DNA from: Aliiroseovarius sp. | Lineage (GTDB): Bacteria; Pseudomonadota; Alphaproteobacteria; Rhodobacterales; Rhodobacteraceae | Assembly (NCBI RefSeq): GCF_030148435.1 | Contig: NZ_JASBTN010000069.1 | Coordinates: 1 to 64,000, forward strand | Length of the DNA stretch: 64,000 nt | Direction of reading: 5' to 3' | Shown: in pieces, positions 26,899 to 36,110 of the stretch | How positions within the stretch are numbered: the first letter of the stretch is position 1 | How the letters are laid out: the number at the start of each line of letters is the position of its first letter | Notes under the pieces: model-generated | What the model was told of the DNA's origin: nothing | Databases searched by the model: none | Seen by the model: only the letters and a program-made list of their open reading frames with translations | Made by a program: the position numbers and the translations under genes

Positions 26899-29541
26899 GT
26901 GAACGCAGCGAAATCCGCCGTGACGCCGATGATGGCGCAGTATCTCGAGATCAAGTCCGGCTACCCGGATGCGCTCCTGTTCTACCGCATGGGCGATTTC
27001 TATGAGATGTTCTTCGAGGACGCCGTTGCTGCGGCCGAGGCGCTGGACATTGCGCTGACCAAACGCGGCAAGCACCTGGGCGAGGACATTCCCATGTGCG
27101 GCGTGCCTGTTCATTCGGCCGAAGGCTATTTCCTCACCCTCATTCGCAAGGGGTTTCGCGTTGCCGTCTGCGAACAGATGGAAAGCCCGGCGGAGGCGAA
27201 GAAACGCGGCTCGAAATCCGTCGTGAAACGGGGGGTGGTCCGCCTGGTCACACCCGGCACCCTGACCGAAGACAGCCTGCTGGAGGCGCGTCGCCACAAC
27301 TTCCTCGCCGCCTATCACGAGGTGCGCGATGACGCGGCGCTGGCCTGGGTCGACATCTCCACCGGCGCATTTCGCGTCATGCCCTGCCCGCCCGTGCGCC
27401 TGTCCCCCGAGCTTGCCCGCCTCGCCCCACGCGAACTGGTTGTCAGCGAGGGAAAAGAGGCGGATCTGGCCGGAACAGTCACTGAACTGGGCGCATCGCT
27501 CACCCCGCTGGGCCGCGCCGCTTTCGACAGTACCGGGGCGGGGAAACGGCTGAAAGACCTCTACGGCGTTGGTGATCTGGAGGCGTTCGGCCAGTTCTCC
27601 CGCGCTGAATTGGGGGCGATGGGCGCAATTATCGAATATCTGGACATTACCCAGAAGGGCAAACTGCCGCTGCTGCGCGCACCGGTAAAGGAAATGGCCC
27701 ATGGCACGATGCAGATCGACGCGGCCACCCGGCGCAATCTGGAGCTGACCCAAGCCATGTCCGGGGGCCGCGAGGGCTCGCTGCTTGCCGCCATAGACCG
27801 GACCGTGACCGCCGGTGGCGGACGTCTGCTGGAGCGGCGTATCTCGTCGCCCTCCCGCGACCTGCCCGAGATCCATGCACGGCTTGAAAACCTGCGTTTC
27901 CTGCTGGAACAGGGTCGTTTGGCCACCGATCTGCGCGATGCCCTGCGCCGGGCCCCCGACATGGACCGCGCCCTGTCGCGCCTGGGCCTGGACCGCGGCG
28001 GCCCCCGCGACCTGGCGGCGATCCGCAACGGGCTGGCCGCGGCTCTGGACATCGCCGGACTTCTGCCCGCCGACATCCCCGCGAAGCTGGCCGAGGCTGG
28101 CGCCGCCCTGACCGGCCATGACGACCTGCTTGACCTGCTGGATCAAAGCCTGATCGCCGAACCGCCCCTTCTGGCCCGCGATGGCGGCTTTATTGCGCCG
28201 GGCTATGACCGGGATCTGGACGAGGCACGCCAGTTGCGCGACGAGGGCCGCGGCGTGATTGCCGGAATGCAGGCGGACTATGCCGAACAGACCGGCATTT
28301 CGAGCTTGAAGGTCAAACACAACAATGTGCTGGGCTATTTCATCGAAACCACGGCCACCCATGCCGACAAGATGCTGAACCCGCCCCTGTCGGAACATTT
28401 CATCCACCGCCAGACCACCGCCAATGCCGTGCGGTTCACCACCGTGGCCCTGTCGGAGATGGAAACCAAAATCCTCAACGCCGGCGCCCGCGCTCTGGAG
28501 ATCGAAAAACGGCTCTATTCAACCCTGACCGGCGCTATTCTGGAGCGAAATGCCCAGATCGCCGAAGCCGCCCGCGCCCTGTCCGAAATCGACCTTGCCA
28601 CCAGCTTTGCCGATCTCGCCCGGGCCGAGGATTGGTGCGCCCCGGTCGTCGATGACTCGCGCAGTTTCCAGATCACCGGTGGCCGCCACCCGGTGGTGGA
28701 ACGCGCGCTGAAACGCGATGGCGAACCCTTCATTGCCAATGATTGCACCCTGGCCGACGGCACGGATGGCGCGGATATCTGGCTTCTGACGGGTCCGAAC
28801 ATGGCCGGTAAATCGACCTTCCTGCGCCAGAACGCGCTGATCGCCCTGCTTGCGCAGACCGGCAGCTACGTGCCCGCGCGCAAGGCCCATATCGGCCTGG
28901 TGTCTCAACTGTTCAGCCGCGTCGGCGCCTCCGACGACCTCGCGCGCGGCCGCTCGACCTTCATGGTCGAAATGGTCGAAACCGCCGCGATCCTGAACCA
29001 GGCCGATGACCGCGCGCTGGTGATTCTCGACGAAATCGGCCGCGGCACGGCGACCTATGACGGTCTGTCCATCGCCTGGGCCACCCTGGAACATCTGCAC
29101 GAAACCAACCTCTCGCGCGCACTGTTTGCGACGCACTATCACGAGCTGACCCAGCTCGCCGGAAAACTGCCCGGTGTCGACAATGCCACCATCGCCGTGA
29201 AGGAATGGGAAGGCGAGGTCATCTTCCTGCACGAGGTCCGCAAGGGCGCGGCCGACCGCAGCTACGGCGTGCAGGTCGCCAAGCTCGCCGGCCTGCCCGC
29301 AAGCGTGGTTGAACGCGCCCGCGTGGTCCTGGAGGCGCTGGAAAAAGGCGAACGCGAGGGCAGGCAGCAAAAGGCAATCATCGACGATCTGCCCTTGTTC
29401 GCCACCACCCCTGCCCTGGTTGCGGCACCCGCAACCCCCTCGCAGGTCGAAGAAAAACTCGCCGGGATACATCCCGACGAACTCACACCCCGAGACGCCC
29501 TGAATCTGGTCTACGAACTCCGAAAGATGCTGGAGGGCTGA
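26899..29541 (+). CDS. mutS: DNA mismatch repair protein MutS
   Basis: An 880-residue MutS. The N-terminal mismatch-recognition segment contains YRMGDFYEMFFEDA, with the Phe-x-Glu wedge. The ABC ATPase has GPNMAGKSTFLRQN (Walker A, residues 632-639), VILDEIGRGTATYDG (Walker B/signature) and FATHYHELTQLA. The C-terminus has the helix-turn-helix dimer region. It starts with a GTG at 26899 after a purine-rich CAGGGGG. A short hairpin TCTGTG-CGGA-CACAGA (26870-26885) sits directly before the ribosome site. Confidence 0.97.
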   Translation: MNAAKSAVTPMMAQYLEIKSGYPDALLFYRMGDFYEMFFEDAVAAAEALDIALTKRGKHLGEDIPMCGVPVHSAEGYFLTLIRKGFRVAVCEQMESPAEAKKRGSKSVVKRGVVRLVTPGTLTEDSLLEARRHNFLAAYHEVRDDAALAWVDISTGAFRVMPCPPVRLSPELARLAPRELVVSEGKEADLAGTVTELGASLTPLGRAAFDSTGAGKRLKDLYGVGDLEAFGQFSRAELGAMGAIIEYLDITQKGKLPLLRAPVKEMAHGTMQIDAATRRNLELTQAMSGGREGSLLAAIDRTVTAGGGRLLERRISSPSRDLPEIHARLENLRFLLEQGRLATDLRDALRRAPDMDRALSRLGLDRGGPRDLAAIRNGLAAALDIAGLLPADIPAKLAEAGAALTGHDDLLDLLDQSLIAEPPLLARDGGFIAPGYDRDLDEARQLRDEGRGVIAGMQADYAEQTGISSLKVKHNNVLGYFIETTATHADKMLNPPLSEHFIHRQTTANAVRFTTVALSEMETKILNAGARALEIEKRLYSTLTGAILERNAQIAEAARALSEIDLATSFADLARAEDWCAPVVDDSRSFQITGGRHPVVERALKRDGEPFIANDCTLADGTDGADIWLLTGPNMAGKSTFLRQNALIALLAQTGSYVPARKAHIGLVSQLFSRVGASDDLARGRSTFMVEMVETAAILNQADDRALVILDEIGRGTATYDGLSIAWATLEHLHETNLSRALFATHYHELTQLAGKLPGVDNATIAVKEWEGEVIFLHEVRKGAADRSYGVQVAKLAGLPASVVERARVVLEALEKGEREGRQQKAIIDDLPLFATTPALVAAPATPSQVEEKLAGIHPDELTPRDALNLVYELRKMLEG

Positions 29542-29545
29542 CCCT

Positions 29546-29594
29546 CTTTCATCTTTCAGGAAATATCCTGGGGGTCCGGGGGCAAAGCCCCCGG
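29546..29594. repeat. Dispersed intergenic repeat with G/C stem-loop, copy A
   Basis: CTTTCATCTTTC (29546-29557), then AAATATCC (29561-29568), a G-run and a perfect stem CCGGGGGC-AAA-GCCCCCGG (29576-29594). The same order of elements recurs at 52402-52452. It lies between the convergent ends of mutS and grpE and could act as a bidirectional terminator. A second small hairpin, ATTGC-AAA-GCAAT (29603-29615), precedes grpE's stop. Confidence 0.75.
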
Positions 29595-29621
29595 CCGGTC
29601 GGATTGCAAAGCAATTCGAAA

Positions 29622-30188
29622 TCAGCCTGGCGTCGATGACACCCCGACCTGCGCCGGCCGGAGCAGCCGATCATGCAGCATGAAACCTTCCGCCATTACC
29701 TGGATGATGTCGCCCGCTTTGGTGTTCGGCACCGGGGCTTCGAACATCGCCTGATGATATTCGGGGTCAAACTTCTCGCCCACTTCCGGCGAGACGATGC
29801 GAATGCCGTGTTTCTCGAAGATGTTCAGAAGCTCTCGCATGGTCAGCTCAATCCCTTCGATCAGGGCTTTCGACGCCTCGCGCTGCTCTTCGGAAATGGC
29901 TTCCATCGCGCGTTTCATGTTGTCGAACACCGGCAGCATGTCGCGCGCCAGCTTCGAGCCGCCATATTGCTCGGCCTCGCGCCGATCCCGCTCGCCGCGC
30001 TTGCGCGTGTTTTCCGCATCCGCCAGCGCGCGCATGAAGCGGTCGCGCATGTCGTCACGTTCGGCCCGCAACTGCTCCACCTCGTCGGCGGCCTCCACTT
30101 CGGCAGGCCCTGCCGTGTCTCCGTTCTGCTCGGCCATCAGCTCTTCGATCGCCGCTTCCACATCAATGTTATTCTTCGCGTCCGTCAT
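29622..30188 (-). CDS. grpE: Nucleotide exchange factor GrpE
   Basis: A 188-residue co-chaperone that releases ADP from DnaK. An acidic N-terminal tail is followed by a long coiled coil (EVEQLRAERDDMRDRFMRAL) and the C-terminal beta domain with FDPEYHQAMFE and GDIIQVMAEGFMLHDRLLRP. It lies 12 bases after hrcA on the same strand, forming the usual alphaproteobacterial hrcA-grpE operon. dnaKJ are not in the window. Confidence 0.96.
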   Translation of the reverse strand: MTDAKNNIDVEAAIEELMAEQNGDTAGPAEVEAADEVEQLRAERDDMRDRFMRALADAENTRKRGERDRREAEQYGGSKLARDMLPVFDNMKRAMEAISEEQREASKALIEGIELTMRELLNIFEKHGIRIVSPEVGEKFDPEYHQAMFEAPVPNTKAGDIIQVMAEGFMLHDRLLRPAQVGVSSTPG

Positions 30189-30200
30189 CTATTCCAACCT

Positions 30201-31262
30201 TCACCCGCGATCCGAGATCAGCTTACCGACCAGTTGCGCCGTGTAATCGACGATGGGCACGATCCGCCCATAGTTCAGCCTGGTCGGACCAATCACACCC
30301 ACGGCGCCAATGATCTTACGATCAGCGTTCATATATGGGGAAACCACCAAAGAGCTACCCGAAAGTGAGAAAAGTTTGTTTTCCGACCCGATAAAAATGC
30401 GCACACCCTCGCCATCCTCGGCCAATTCGAGGAAATCGGCGATATCACGCTTACGCTCCAGGTCGTCGAACAGCGAGCGGATGCGGTCCAGGTCCGCCTG
30501 ATCCGCCGCATCCAGCAGATTCGACCTCCCCCGCACGATCAGACGCTCATAGGATTCACCCTCGTTTTCCCACAGCGCCGCGCCGCTCTCGACCAGCTCG
30601 GCGGCCAGCGCATCCAGCTCCTGCCGCCGCGCCTTGATTTCCGCCACCATGACCCGGCGCAGCTCGCCGATCGTGCGCCCCTCGGCCAGGGCATTCAGGA
30701 AATTCGCCGCTTCGCGCATCGAGCTCGGCGTCTGCCCCGGCGGCGGCGTAAAGACGCGGTTCTCCACATGACCATCGGCAAAGACCAGCACCACCAGCGC
30801 GCGGTCGTGGGCCAGCGACACGAATTCGATATGCTTGATCGGCGCTTCGTGTTTGGGCGCCAGCACCAGGCTCGCGCCTGCGGTCATTCCTGACAGGGCA
30901 GCCCCGACCCGGTCCAGCATCTGTCCGACATCCGGTTCCGTCCCGCCCAGGGTCGCGTCGATCTTCTGCCGGTCGGAGCCGTCCAGCTCGCTCACCTCCA
31001 GCAACCCGTCGACGAACATGCGCAGCCCCTGCTCGGTCGGGATACGCCCGGCGGAAACATGGGGACTGTCCAAAAGCCCCATCAGCTCCAGATCCGACAT
31101 CACATTGCGGATCGTCGCAGCCGACACCTTTTCGGTCAGGCTGCGTGTCAGCGTACGCGAGCCGACCGGCTCCCCGGTCTCCAGATAGCCTTCGACCAGG
31201 CGCCGGAACACCTCGCGCGACCGCGCATTCATCTCTTCCAACAGCTTTGGAGCATCCGTCAT
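30201..31262 (-). CDS. hrcA: Heat-inducible transcription repressor HrcA
   Basis: A 353-residue repressor. The N-terminal winged helix reads RSREVFRRLVEGYLETGEPV then GSRTLTRSL, followed by SAATIRNVMSDLELMGLL. The C-terminal GAF-like domain ends with the conserved GVIGPTRLNYGRIVPIVDYT. HrcA binds CIRCE inverted repeats, usually at groESL in this class. I found no CIRCE element upstream of hrcA itself, so autoregulation through CIRCE is not indicated. It is divergent from rph. Confidence 0.96.
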   Translation of the reverse strand: MTDAPKLLEEMNARSREVFRRLVEGYLETGEPVGSRTLTRSLTEKVSAATIRNVMSDLELMGLLDSPHVSAGRIPTEQGLRMFVDGLLEVSELDGSDRQKIDATLGGTEPDVGQMLDRVGAALSGMTAGASLVLAPKHEAPIKHIEFVSLAHDRALVVLVFADGHVENRVFTPPPGQTPSSMREAANFLNALAEGRTIGELRRVMVAEIKARRQELDALAAELVESGAALWENEGESYERLIVRGRSNLLDAADQADLDRIRSLFDDLERKRDIADFLELAEDGEGVRIFIGSENKLFSLSGSSLVVSPYMNADRKIIGAVGVIGPTRLNYGRIVPIVDYTAQLVGKLISDRG

Positions 31263-31331
31263 GCTATCTCGCCTTGCCTTTTCGCGGGCCTTGTGTGACT
31301 GACATTTCGACTTTTTACAAAGGGGAATGCC

Positions 31332-32045
31332 ATGCGCCCGTCTGGTCGAAATGTAGATGAAATGCGCCCGATTTCAATTGAAGTCGGCGTGACGAAACAC
31401 GCCGAGGGCTCCTGCCTGATCAAAGTGGGCGATACGCACGTGCTGTGCACCGCCACGCTGGAAGAGCGCGTACCGCCCTTCCTGCGCAACTCCGGCAAGG
31501 GCTGGGTCACTGCCGAATACGGCATGCTGCCCCGCTCCACCACCTCGCGCATGCGCCGCGAGGCATCAGCCGGCAAGCAGGGTGGAAGAACTGTTGAAAT
31601 TCAAAGGCTTATCGGTCGATCTCTGCGCGCTGGGGTGGATTTCCAGGCCCTGGGCGAACGTCAGATCACCGTGGACTGTGACGTGATCCAGGCCGATGGC
31701 GGCACCCGCTGCGCAGCGATCACCGGCGGTTGGGTCGCCCTGCGCCTGGCGGTCAACAAGCTCCTGAAAGCGGGCGACGTCAAGATGGATCCGATCCTCG
31801 ACAATGTCGCTGCGGTGTCCTGCGGCATCTACGCCGGTCAACCAGTTCTGGATCTGGACTACCCCGAGGACTCCGAAGCCGGCGTTGACGGCAATTTCGT
31901 CATGACCGCAGGCGGCAAGCAGATCGAAGTGCAGATGTCCGCCGAGGGCTCGACCTTTACCCGCGACCAGATGAATCATCTTATGGATCTGGCCGACAAG
32001 GGCGTGGCCGAGCTGGTCGCGGCCCAGAACGAGGCGGTCAAATGA
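31332..32045 (+). CDS. rph: Ribonuclease PH
   Basis: A 237-residue phosphorolytic 3'-5' exoribonuclease that trims tRNA 3' ends. It begins [20 protein letters not shown], with the phosphate-binding RxGGR region seen as [20 protein letters not shown], and [26 protein letters not shown] lies before the ATG. It overlaps rdgB by 4 bases. Confidence 0.97.
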   Translation: MRPSGRNVDEMRPISIEVGVTKHAEGSCLIKVGDTHVLCTATLEERVPPFLRNSGKGWVTAEYGMLPRSTTSRMRREASAGKQGGRTVEIQRLIGRSLRAGVDFQALGERQITVDCDVIQADGGTRCAAITGGWVALRLAVNKLLKAGDVKMDPILDNVAAVSCGIYAGQPVLDLDYPEDSEAGVDGNFVMTAGGKQIEVQMSAEGSTFTRDQMNHLMDLADKGVAELVAAQNEAVK

Positions 32046-32665
32046 CCCGGGCCTTCGACGGCGACAGGCTGGTCATCGCCTCGCATAACGCGGGCAAGAT
32101 TCGCGAGATCGGCGCGCTGCTCAAGCCGTTCGGCGTCACCGTCGTTTCTGCCGGCGATCTCGGGCTCGACGAGCCCGAGGAGACCGAGGACAATTTCGCC
32201 GGCAATGCCCGCATCAAGGCGCATTTCGCCGCCAAGGCCGCCGGCCTGCCCGCGCTTTCCGATGATAGCGGCATTACCGTTGACGCGCTGGACGGCCAGC
32301 CCGGCGTCTACACTGCCGATTGGGCCGAAACGCCGAATGGCCGCGATTTCCCGATGGCGATGACCAAGGTCTGGACGCTGCTTGAGGAAAAATCCGCGCC
32401 CGAGCCGCGCTCCGCCGCCTTCAACTGCACACTATGCCTTGCCTGGCCCGATGGCCATGACGAGATTTTCGAAGGCATCGTGCGCGGTGCAGTCTCCTGG
32501 CCGATGCGGGGCGATCAGGGCTTTGGATTTGACCCGATCTTCGTGCCCGAGGGCCATTCCCAGACCTTTGGCGAGATGGACCCGGCGCAGAAACACGCAA
32601 TGAGCCACCGGGCGGATGCGTTCGCCAAGCTGGTTTCGGGCTGTTTTGGCCGGAATAGTGACTGA
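32042..32665 (+). CDS. rdgB: XTP/dITP pyrophosphatase (RdgB/HAM1)
   Basis: A 207-residue housecleaning nucleotidase that removes ITP, dITP and XTP. N-terminal [14 protein letters not shown] binds triphosphate, and [16 protein letters not shown] and [20 protein letters not shown] are family signatures. It starts with the ATGA overlap with rph and overlaps hemW by 8 bases, so rph-rdgB-hemW is one operon. Confidence 0.96.
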   Translation: MTRAFDGDRLVIASHNAGKIREIGALLKPFGVTVVSAGDLGLDEPEETEDNFAGNARIKAHFAAKAAGLPALSDDSGITVDALDGQPGVYTADWAETPNGRDFPMAMTKVWTLLEEKSAPEPRSAAFNCTLCLAWPDGHDEIFEGIVRGAVSWPMRGDQGFGFDPIFVPEGHSQTFGEMDPAQKHAMSHRADAFAKLVSGCFGRNSD

Positions 32666-33815
32666 TCTGGCGCTTGAGAACTGGCAAGAGGCCGGGTTCG
32701 GCCTCTACCTTCATTGGCCCTTCTGCGCGGCCAAATGCCCCTACTGCGATTTCAACAGCCATGTCAGCCGGTCGATCGATCAGGAGGCATGGCAGCGCGC
32801 CTACCTGTCCGAAATCGACCGCTACGCCGAGGCGACCCCCGGGCGCGTGCTGGACAGCATCTATTTCGGCGGCGGAACCCCGTCACTGATGGATCCAGCC
32901 TTGGTCGGTGCGATTCTGGACCGTATTTCCGACCACTGGACCCTGGGCAACAATGTCGAGATAACGCTGGAGGCCAATCCGACCTCCATCGAGGCGGCCA
33001 AATTCGCCGGATACCGCGCGGGTGGGGTAAATCGCGTTTCGGTCGGCGTGCAGGCGCTGAACGATGCCGACCTGCGCAGGCTTGGGCGGATACATTCCGT
33101 GGACGAAGCAAAACAGGCGCTGGCGCTGGCGAAATCCACCTTCGATCGCGTGAATTTCGACCTGATCTATTCGCGCCAGGATCAATCGCTGGACGACTGG
33201 CGCGCCGAACTCGACCAAGCGCTCGACATGGGCCCGGACCACCTGTCGCTCTACCAGTTGACCATCGAAGAAGGGACCGCCTTTGGCGACCGCTTTGCTG
33301 CGGGTGGTTTGCGTGGGCTTCCGGGCGATGATCTGGCGGTGGATCAGTATTTCCTGACGCAGGAGCTCTGTGAAGCCGCCGGTCTGCCCGCCTATGAGGT
33401 CTCCAATCACGCCCGGCCCGGCGAAGAAAGCCGGCACAATATGATTTATTGGCAGGCCGGCGACTGGATCGGCATTGGCCCCGGCGCCCATGGCCGCCTG
33501 ACCCTGACAGGTCGGCGCATCGGTACGGAAACGCCGCTCTCCCCGACGGAGTGGCTCAAGACCCCCGGCGAAAGCGCCCGGGAAGACATCCCATTGGACG
33601 AACAGGCCATCGAATACCTGCTCATGGGTCTGCGCCTGCGCGAGGGGATCGGTCTGGAGCGTCTGAAGTCCCGTTTCGGAATGGCTCTGGACCCACAGAA
33701 GCTCAATACCCTGCTGGAGCTGGGTCTGATCGAACTCGACGGCCCCACCCTGCGCACATCACGCGAAGGGCGGCCCGTTCTGAATGCAATCCTGCGTGAA
33801 CTGCTATCGGATTAG
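32658..33815 (+). CDS. hemW: HemW-type radical SAM protein (heme chaperone)
   Basis: About 385 residues. The radical-SAM cluster motif is HWPFCAAKCPYCDFNSHV (CxxxCxxC). GGGTPSLMDPALVGAIL and ISVG-type NRVSVGVQALNDADL follow. The family is often called coproporphyrinogen oxidase, but HemW proteins are thought to carry heme to respiratory enzymes instead of oxidising coproporphyrinogen. The GTG at 32658, inside the end of rdgB, gives the typical short N-terminus. The last 4 bases overlap parB tail-to-tail. Confidence 0.92.
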   Translation: MTDLALENWQEAGFGLYLHWPFCAAKCPYCDFNSHVSRSIDQEAWQRAYLSEIDRYAEATPGRVLDSIYFGGGTPSLMDPALVGAILDRISDHWTLGNNVEITLEANPTSIEAAKFAGYRAGGVNRVSVGVQALNDADLRRLGRIHSVDEAKQALALAKSTFDRVNFDLIYSRQDQSLDDWRAELDQALDMGPDHLSLYQLTIEEGTAFGDRFAAGGLRGLPGDDLAVDQYFLTQELCEAAGLPAYEVSNHARPGEESRHNMIYWQAGDWIGIGPGAHGRLTLTGRRIGTETPLSPTEWLKTPGESAREDIPLDEQAIEYLLMGLRLREGIGLERLKSRFGMALDPQKLNTLLELGLIELDGPTLRTSREGRPVLNAILRELLSD

Positions 33816-34693
33816 ACGCTGAGTTTTCCGCAAATATCGTCGAGCTGATCCAGATCGGCGTAACGGATTGTCACGACGCCGCTTTCCCCGCCCGGTTTGT
33901 GATCTATCGTCACCTTCATGCCCATGGCGGCGGACAGATCGCCCTCCAAGGCCCGCGTATCCGCGTCCTTTTCGGGTTTCGTGGAGGATTTGGCGCTTTT
34001 CGACGCCGGCTTCGGCCCCTTGGCCAGCCGTTCCGCATCACGCACCGACAACCCTTTGGCGGCAATCTGCTTGCCCAGCCCAATCGGATCCTCGGCCGTG
34101 ACCAGTGCGCGGGCATGCCCGGCGGTCAGCGCACCGTCGATCACCATGTCCTGCACCTCGTCCGGCAGGTTCAACAGGCGCAGCAGGTTGGCGATATGCG
34201 ACCGGCTTTTGCCCAGCGCCTCCGAAACTTTCTCCTGCGTGTGCCCGAAACGGTTCATCAGGTCGCGATAGCCCTGCGCCTCTTCAATCGCATTCAGATC
34301 GGCACGCTGGATGTTTTCGATAATCGCGACTTCCAGGGCCTCGGTGTCGTTATATTCGCGAATGATTGCAGGGACTTCGTGAAGCTGTGCCTGTTGCGCG
34401 GCGCGCCAGCGGCGCTCTCCCGCCACGATCTCGTACGTGTCGTCATCCCTTGGGTTTTTACGCAGGATCAGCGGCTGGATCACGCCCTTTTCCCGGATCG
34501 AGTTGGCCAGATCATCCAACCGTTCCTTGGTGAAATGACGCCGCGGCTGGTCCGGGTTGGGAAATATCCGCTCCACCGGCACCATCTGATCCGCCCGGCG
34601 CGGCCGATCTGGTGCCGCTTCCGGCTCCTGGCTCACATCCGCCATGAGGGCCGACAGCCCCCGCCCCAATCCGCCGCTCGGTTTCCGTGCCAT
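33812..34693 (-). CDS. parB: Chromosome-partitioning protein ParB
   Basis: A 293-residue ParB/Spo0J. The N-terminal motif GLGRGLSALMAD is where ParA contacts ParB. The CTPase/ParB-N domain has IVAGERRWRAAQQA and IIENIQRADLNAIEEAQGY, with the central helix-turn-helix GKSRSHIANLLRLLNLP. A C-terminal dimerisation domain follows an Lys/Ser-rich linker. It should bind and spread from the three parS sites at 36057, 37968 and 38006. It lies 9 bases after parA. Confidence 0.97.
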   Translation of the reverse strand: MARKPSGGLGRGLSALMADVSQEPEAAPDRPRRADQMVPVERIFPNPDQPRRHFTKERLDDLANSIREKGVIQPLILRKNPRDDDTYEIVAGERRWRAAQQAQLHEVPAIIREYNDTEALEVAIIENIQRADLNAIEEAQGYRDLMNRFGHTQEKVSEALGKSRSHIANLLRLLNLPDEVQDMVIDGALTAGHARALVTAEDPIGLGKQIAAKGLSVRDAERLAKGPKPASKSAKSSTKPEKDADTRALEGDLSAAMGMKVTIDHKPGGESGVVTIRYADLDQLDDICGKLSV

Positions 34694-34702
34694 TGCCGCC
34701 TC

Positions 34703-35494
34703 CTATCGTGCGATCAGTTCTTGAGCCAGCGCCGTATAGGCCAGCGCGCCCTTGGATGCCGGATCATAGGCCATAACCGGCAAAGCGAAAGAGGGGGCCT
34801 CGGACACCCGCACATTGCGCGGAATGACCGTGCCGAAGACCAGATCGCCCAGGTTGGCACGCGCATCCTCCTCGACCTGGCGCGACAGGTTGTTGCGCGC
34901 ATCATACATGGTCAGCACGATGCCCTCGATCCTGAGCCCCTTGTTGGCCGAGGCCCGCACCTCGCGCACCGTCAACATCAACTGGCTCAGCCCTTCCAGT
35001 GCAAAAAACTCGCTCTGCAGCGGGACCAGCACCGAATCTGCCGCCACCATCGCGTTGACCGTCAACAGGTTCAGCGACGGCGGGCAGTCAATCAGCACAT
35101 AATCGAAGCCCAGGGTTTCAATCCCCGGGTCGCGCAGCGCATCATGCAGCAGAAAACTGCGTTTTTCATTGGAAACCAGCTCAATATCGGCCGAGGACAG
35201 GTCCGTCGTCGCCGGAGTCAGATACAGCCCCTCGACCCCGGTTTTCATCACCACCTCGGCAATCGGCGCCTCGTCCACCAGCAGGTCATAGGTCGTGCGT
35301 TTGCGGTCGGCGACATCCACGCCCAGCCCGGTTGAGCAGTTGCCCTGCGGATCCAGATCTACAAGCAGAACCGCCTTGCCTTGCGAGGCAAGCGCGGCGC
35401 CCAGATTGATGGCCGTCGTGGTCTTTCCCACCCCGCCCTTCTGGTTCGTCACGGCTATGATCTTTGGTCGCTGGGGGCGAATCGGGTCAGGCAC
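34703..35494 (-). CDS. parA: Chromosome-partitioning ATPase ParA
   Basis: About 263 residues. The deviant Walker A is NQKGGVGKTTTAINLGAAL, Walker B-like is YVLIDCPPSLNLLTVNA. It uses the nucleoid as a matrix to move ParB-parS complexes. The GTG at 35494 is chosen: GGGAGA lies about 9 bases upstream and it begins the family's usual [17 protein letters not shown] longer frame to 35578 would lie inside rsmG. It overlaps rsmG by 8 bases. Confidence 0.95.
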   Translation of the reverse strand: MPDPIRPQRPKIIAVTNQKGGVGKTTTAINLGAALASQGKAVLLVDLDPQGNCSTGLGVDVADRKRTTYDLLVDEAPIAEVVMKTGVEGLYLTPATTDLSSADIELVSNEKRSFLLHDALRDPGIETLGFDYVLIDCPPSLNLLTVNAMVAADSVLVPLQSEFFALEGLSQLMLTVREVRASANKGLRIEGIVLTMYDARNNLSRQVEEDARANLGDLVFGTVIPRNVRVSEAPSFALPVMAYDPASKGALAYTALAQELIAR

Positions 35495-36110
35495 GGCGGA
35501 TGTCTCCCAGAGAAAGAATGACGGCTTCGGAACTGGTTTTGCTGGGATATGTATCCGCCCGGAAGGTCCACTTTTCAAGCGCTTCCTGCATTTCCGCCGC
35601 GTGGTTTGCTCCTTTCAGGAACAGGGCGCGGCCATTGGGTGACAGGTGTCTTTCCGCGTAGCTCAGAAGTTGGGCTAGCGGGGCCAAAGCGCGGGCAGAC
35701 AGGATATCCGCGCCCAGGGGGTCAACCTGTTCGATTCGCTTGGAAATCACGTCTGCCTTCACCCCGATCTCCCGCGCGACGGTGCGCAGGAAGGTCGCTT
35801 TGCGCAGATCGCTTTCAATGCAGGTCACGCGCAGGTCGGGGCGTTTTTCCGCCGCCAATATAGCGACAATAAGGCCGGGAAAGCCGCCGCCGGTGCCGAT
35901 ATCCACCCAGGTTCGACCTTCGGGCGCAATCTCCAGCACCTGTGCGCTGTCCAGAAAGTGCCGGGTCCAGAGCTGGCCCAGCGTGGACGGCGCCACCAGG
36001 TTGATCGCCGGATTCCATTTGGTCAGCAGCCCGGCATACCCGTCCAGCCGCGCCAATGTTTCACGTGAAACATCCACCTGGGTTAGAAAGCCCGCCCTTT
36101 CGTCGCTCAT
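35487..36110 (-). CDS. rsmG: 16S rRNA (guanine-N7)-methyltransferase RsmG
   Basis: A 207-residue methyltransferase (GidB) for the 530-loop guanine. The SAM site is [18 protein letters not shown]. An N-terminal [17 protein letters not shown] is encoded across a perfect parS palindrome. It overlaps mnmG by 4 bases and parA by 8, in the conserved mnmE-mnmG-rsmG-parA-parB order. Loss of RsmG gives low-level streptomycin resistance in other bacteria. Confidence 0.96.
   Translation of the reverse strand: MSDERAGFLTQVDVSRETLARLDGYAGLLTKWNPAINLVAPSTLGQLWTRHFLDSAQVLEIAPEGRTWVDIGTGGGFPGLIVAILAAEKRPDLRVTCIESDLRKATFLRTVAREIGVKADVISKRIEQVDPLGADILSARALAPLAQLLSYAERHLSPNGRALFLKGANHAAEMQEALEKWTFRADTYPSKTSSEAVILSLGDIRRA
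36057..36072. promoter_or_regulatory. parS site 1 (inside rsmG)
   Basis: TGTTTCACGTGAAACA, a perfect 16-bp match to the bacterial parS consensus, in the rsmG codons for VSRET. It lies 1.4 kb from parB and about 5.3 kb left of the putative origin. Confidence 0.97.

Noticed and set aside
25609-28407. 932-codon open frame on the minus strand opposite galE and mutS
   Set aside because: It spans two conserved plus-strand genes and their gap and shows no family motif; a codon-bias artefact.
32658-33815. hemW as oxygen-independent coproporphyrinogen oxidase (hemN)
   Set aside because: The short length, CxxxCxxC context and rph-rdgB neighbourhood fit the HemW group, which lacks HemN-specific features.
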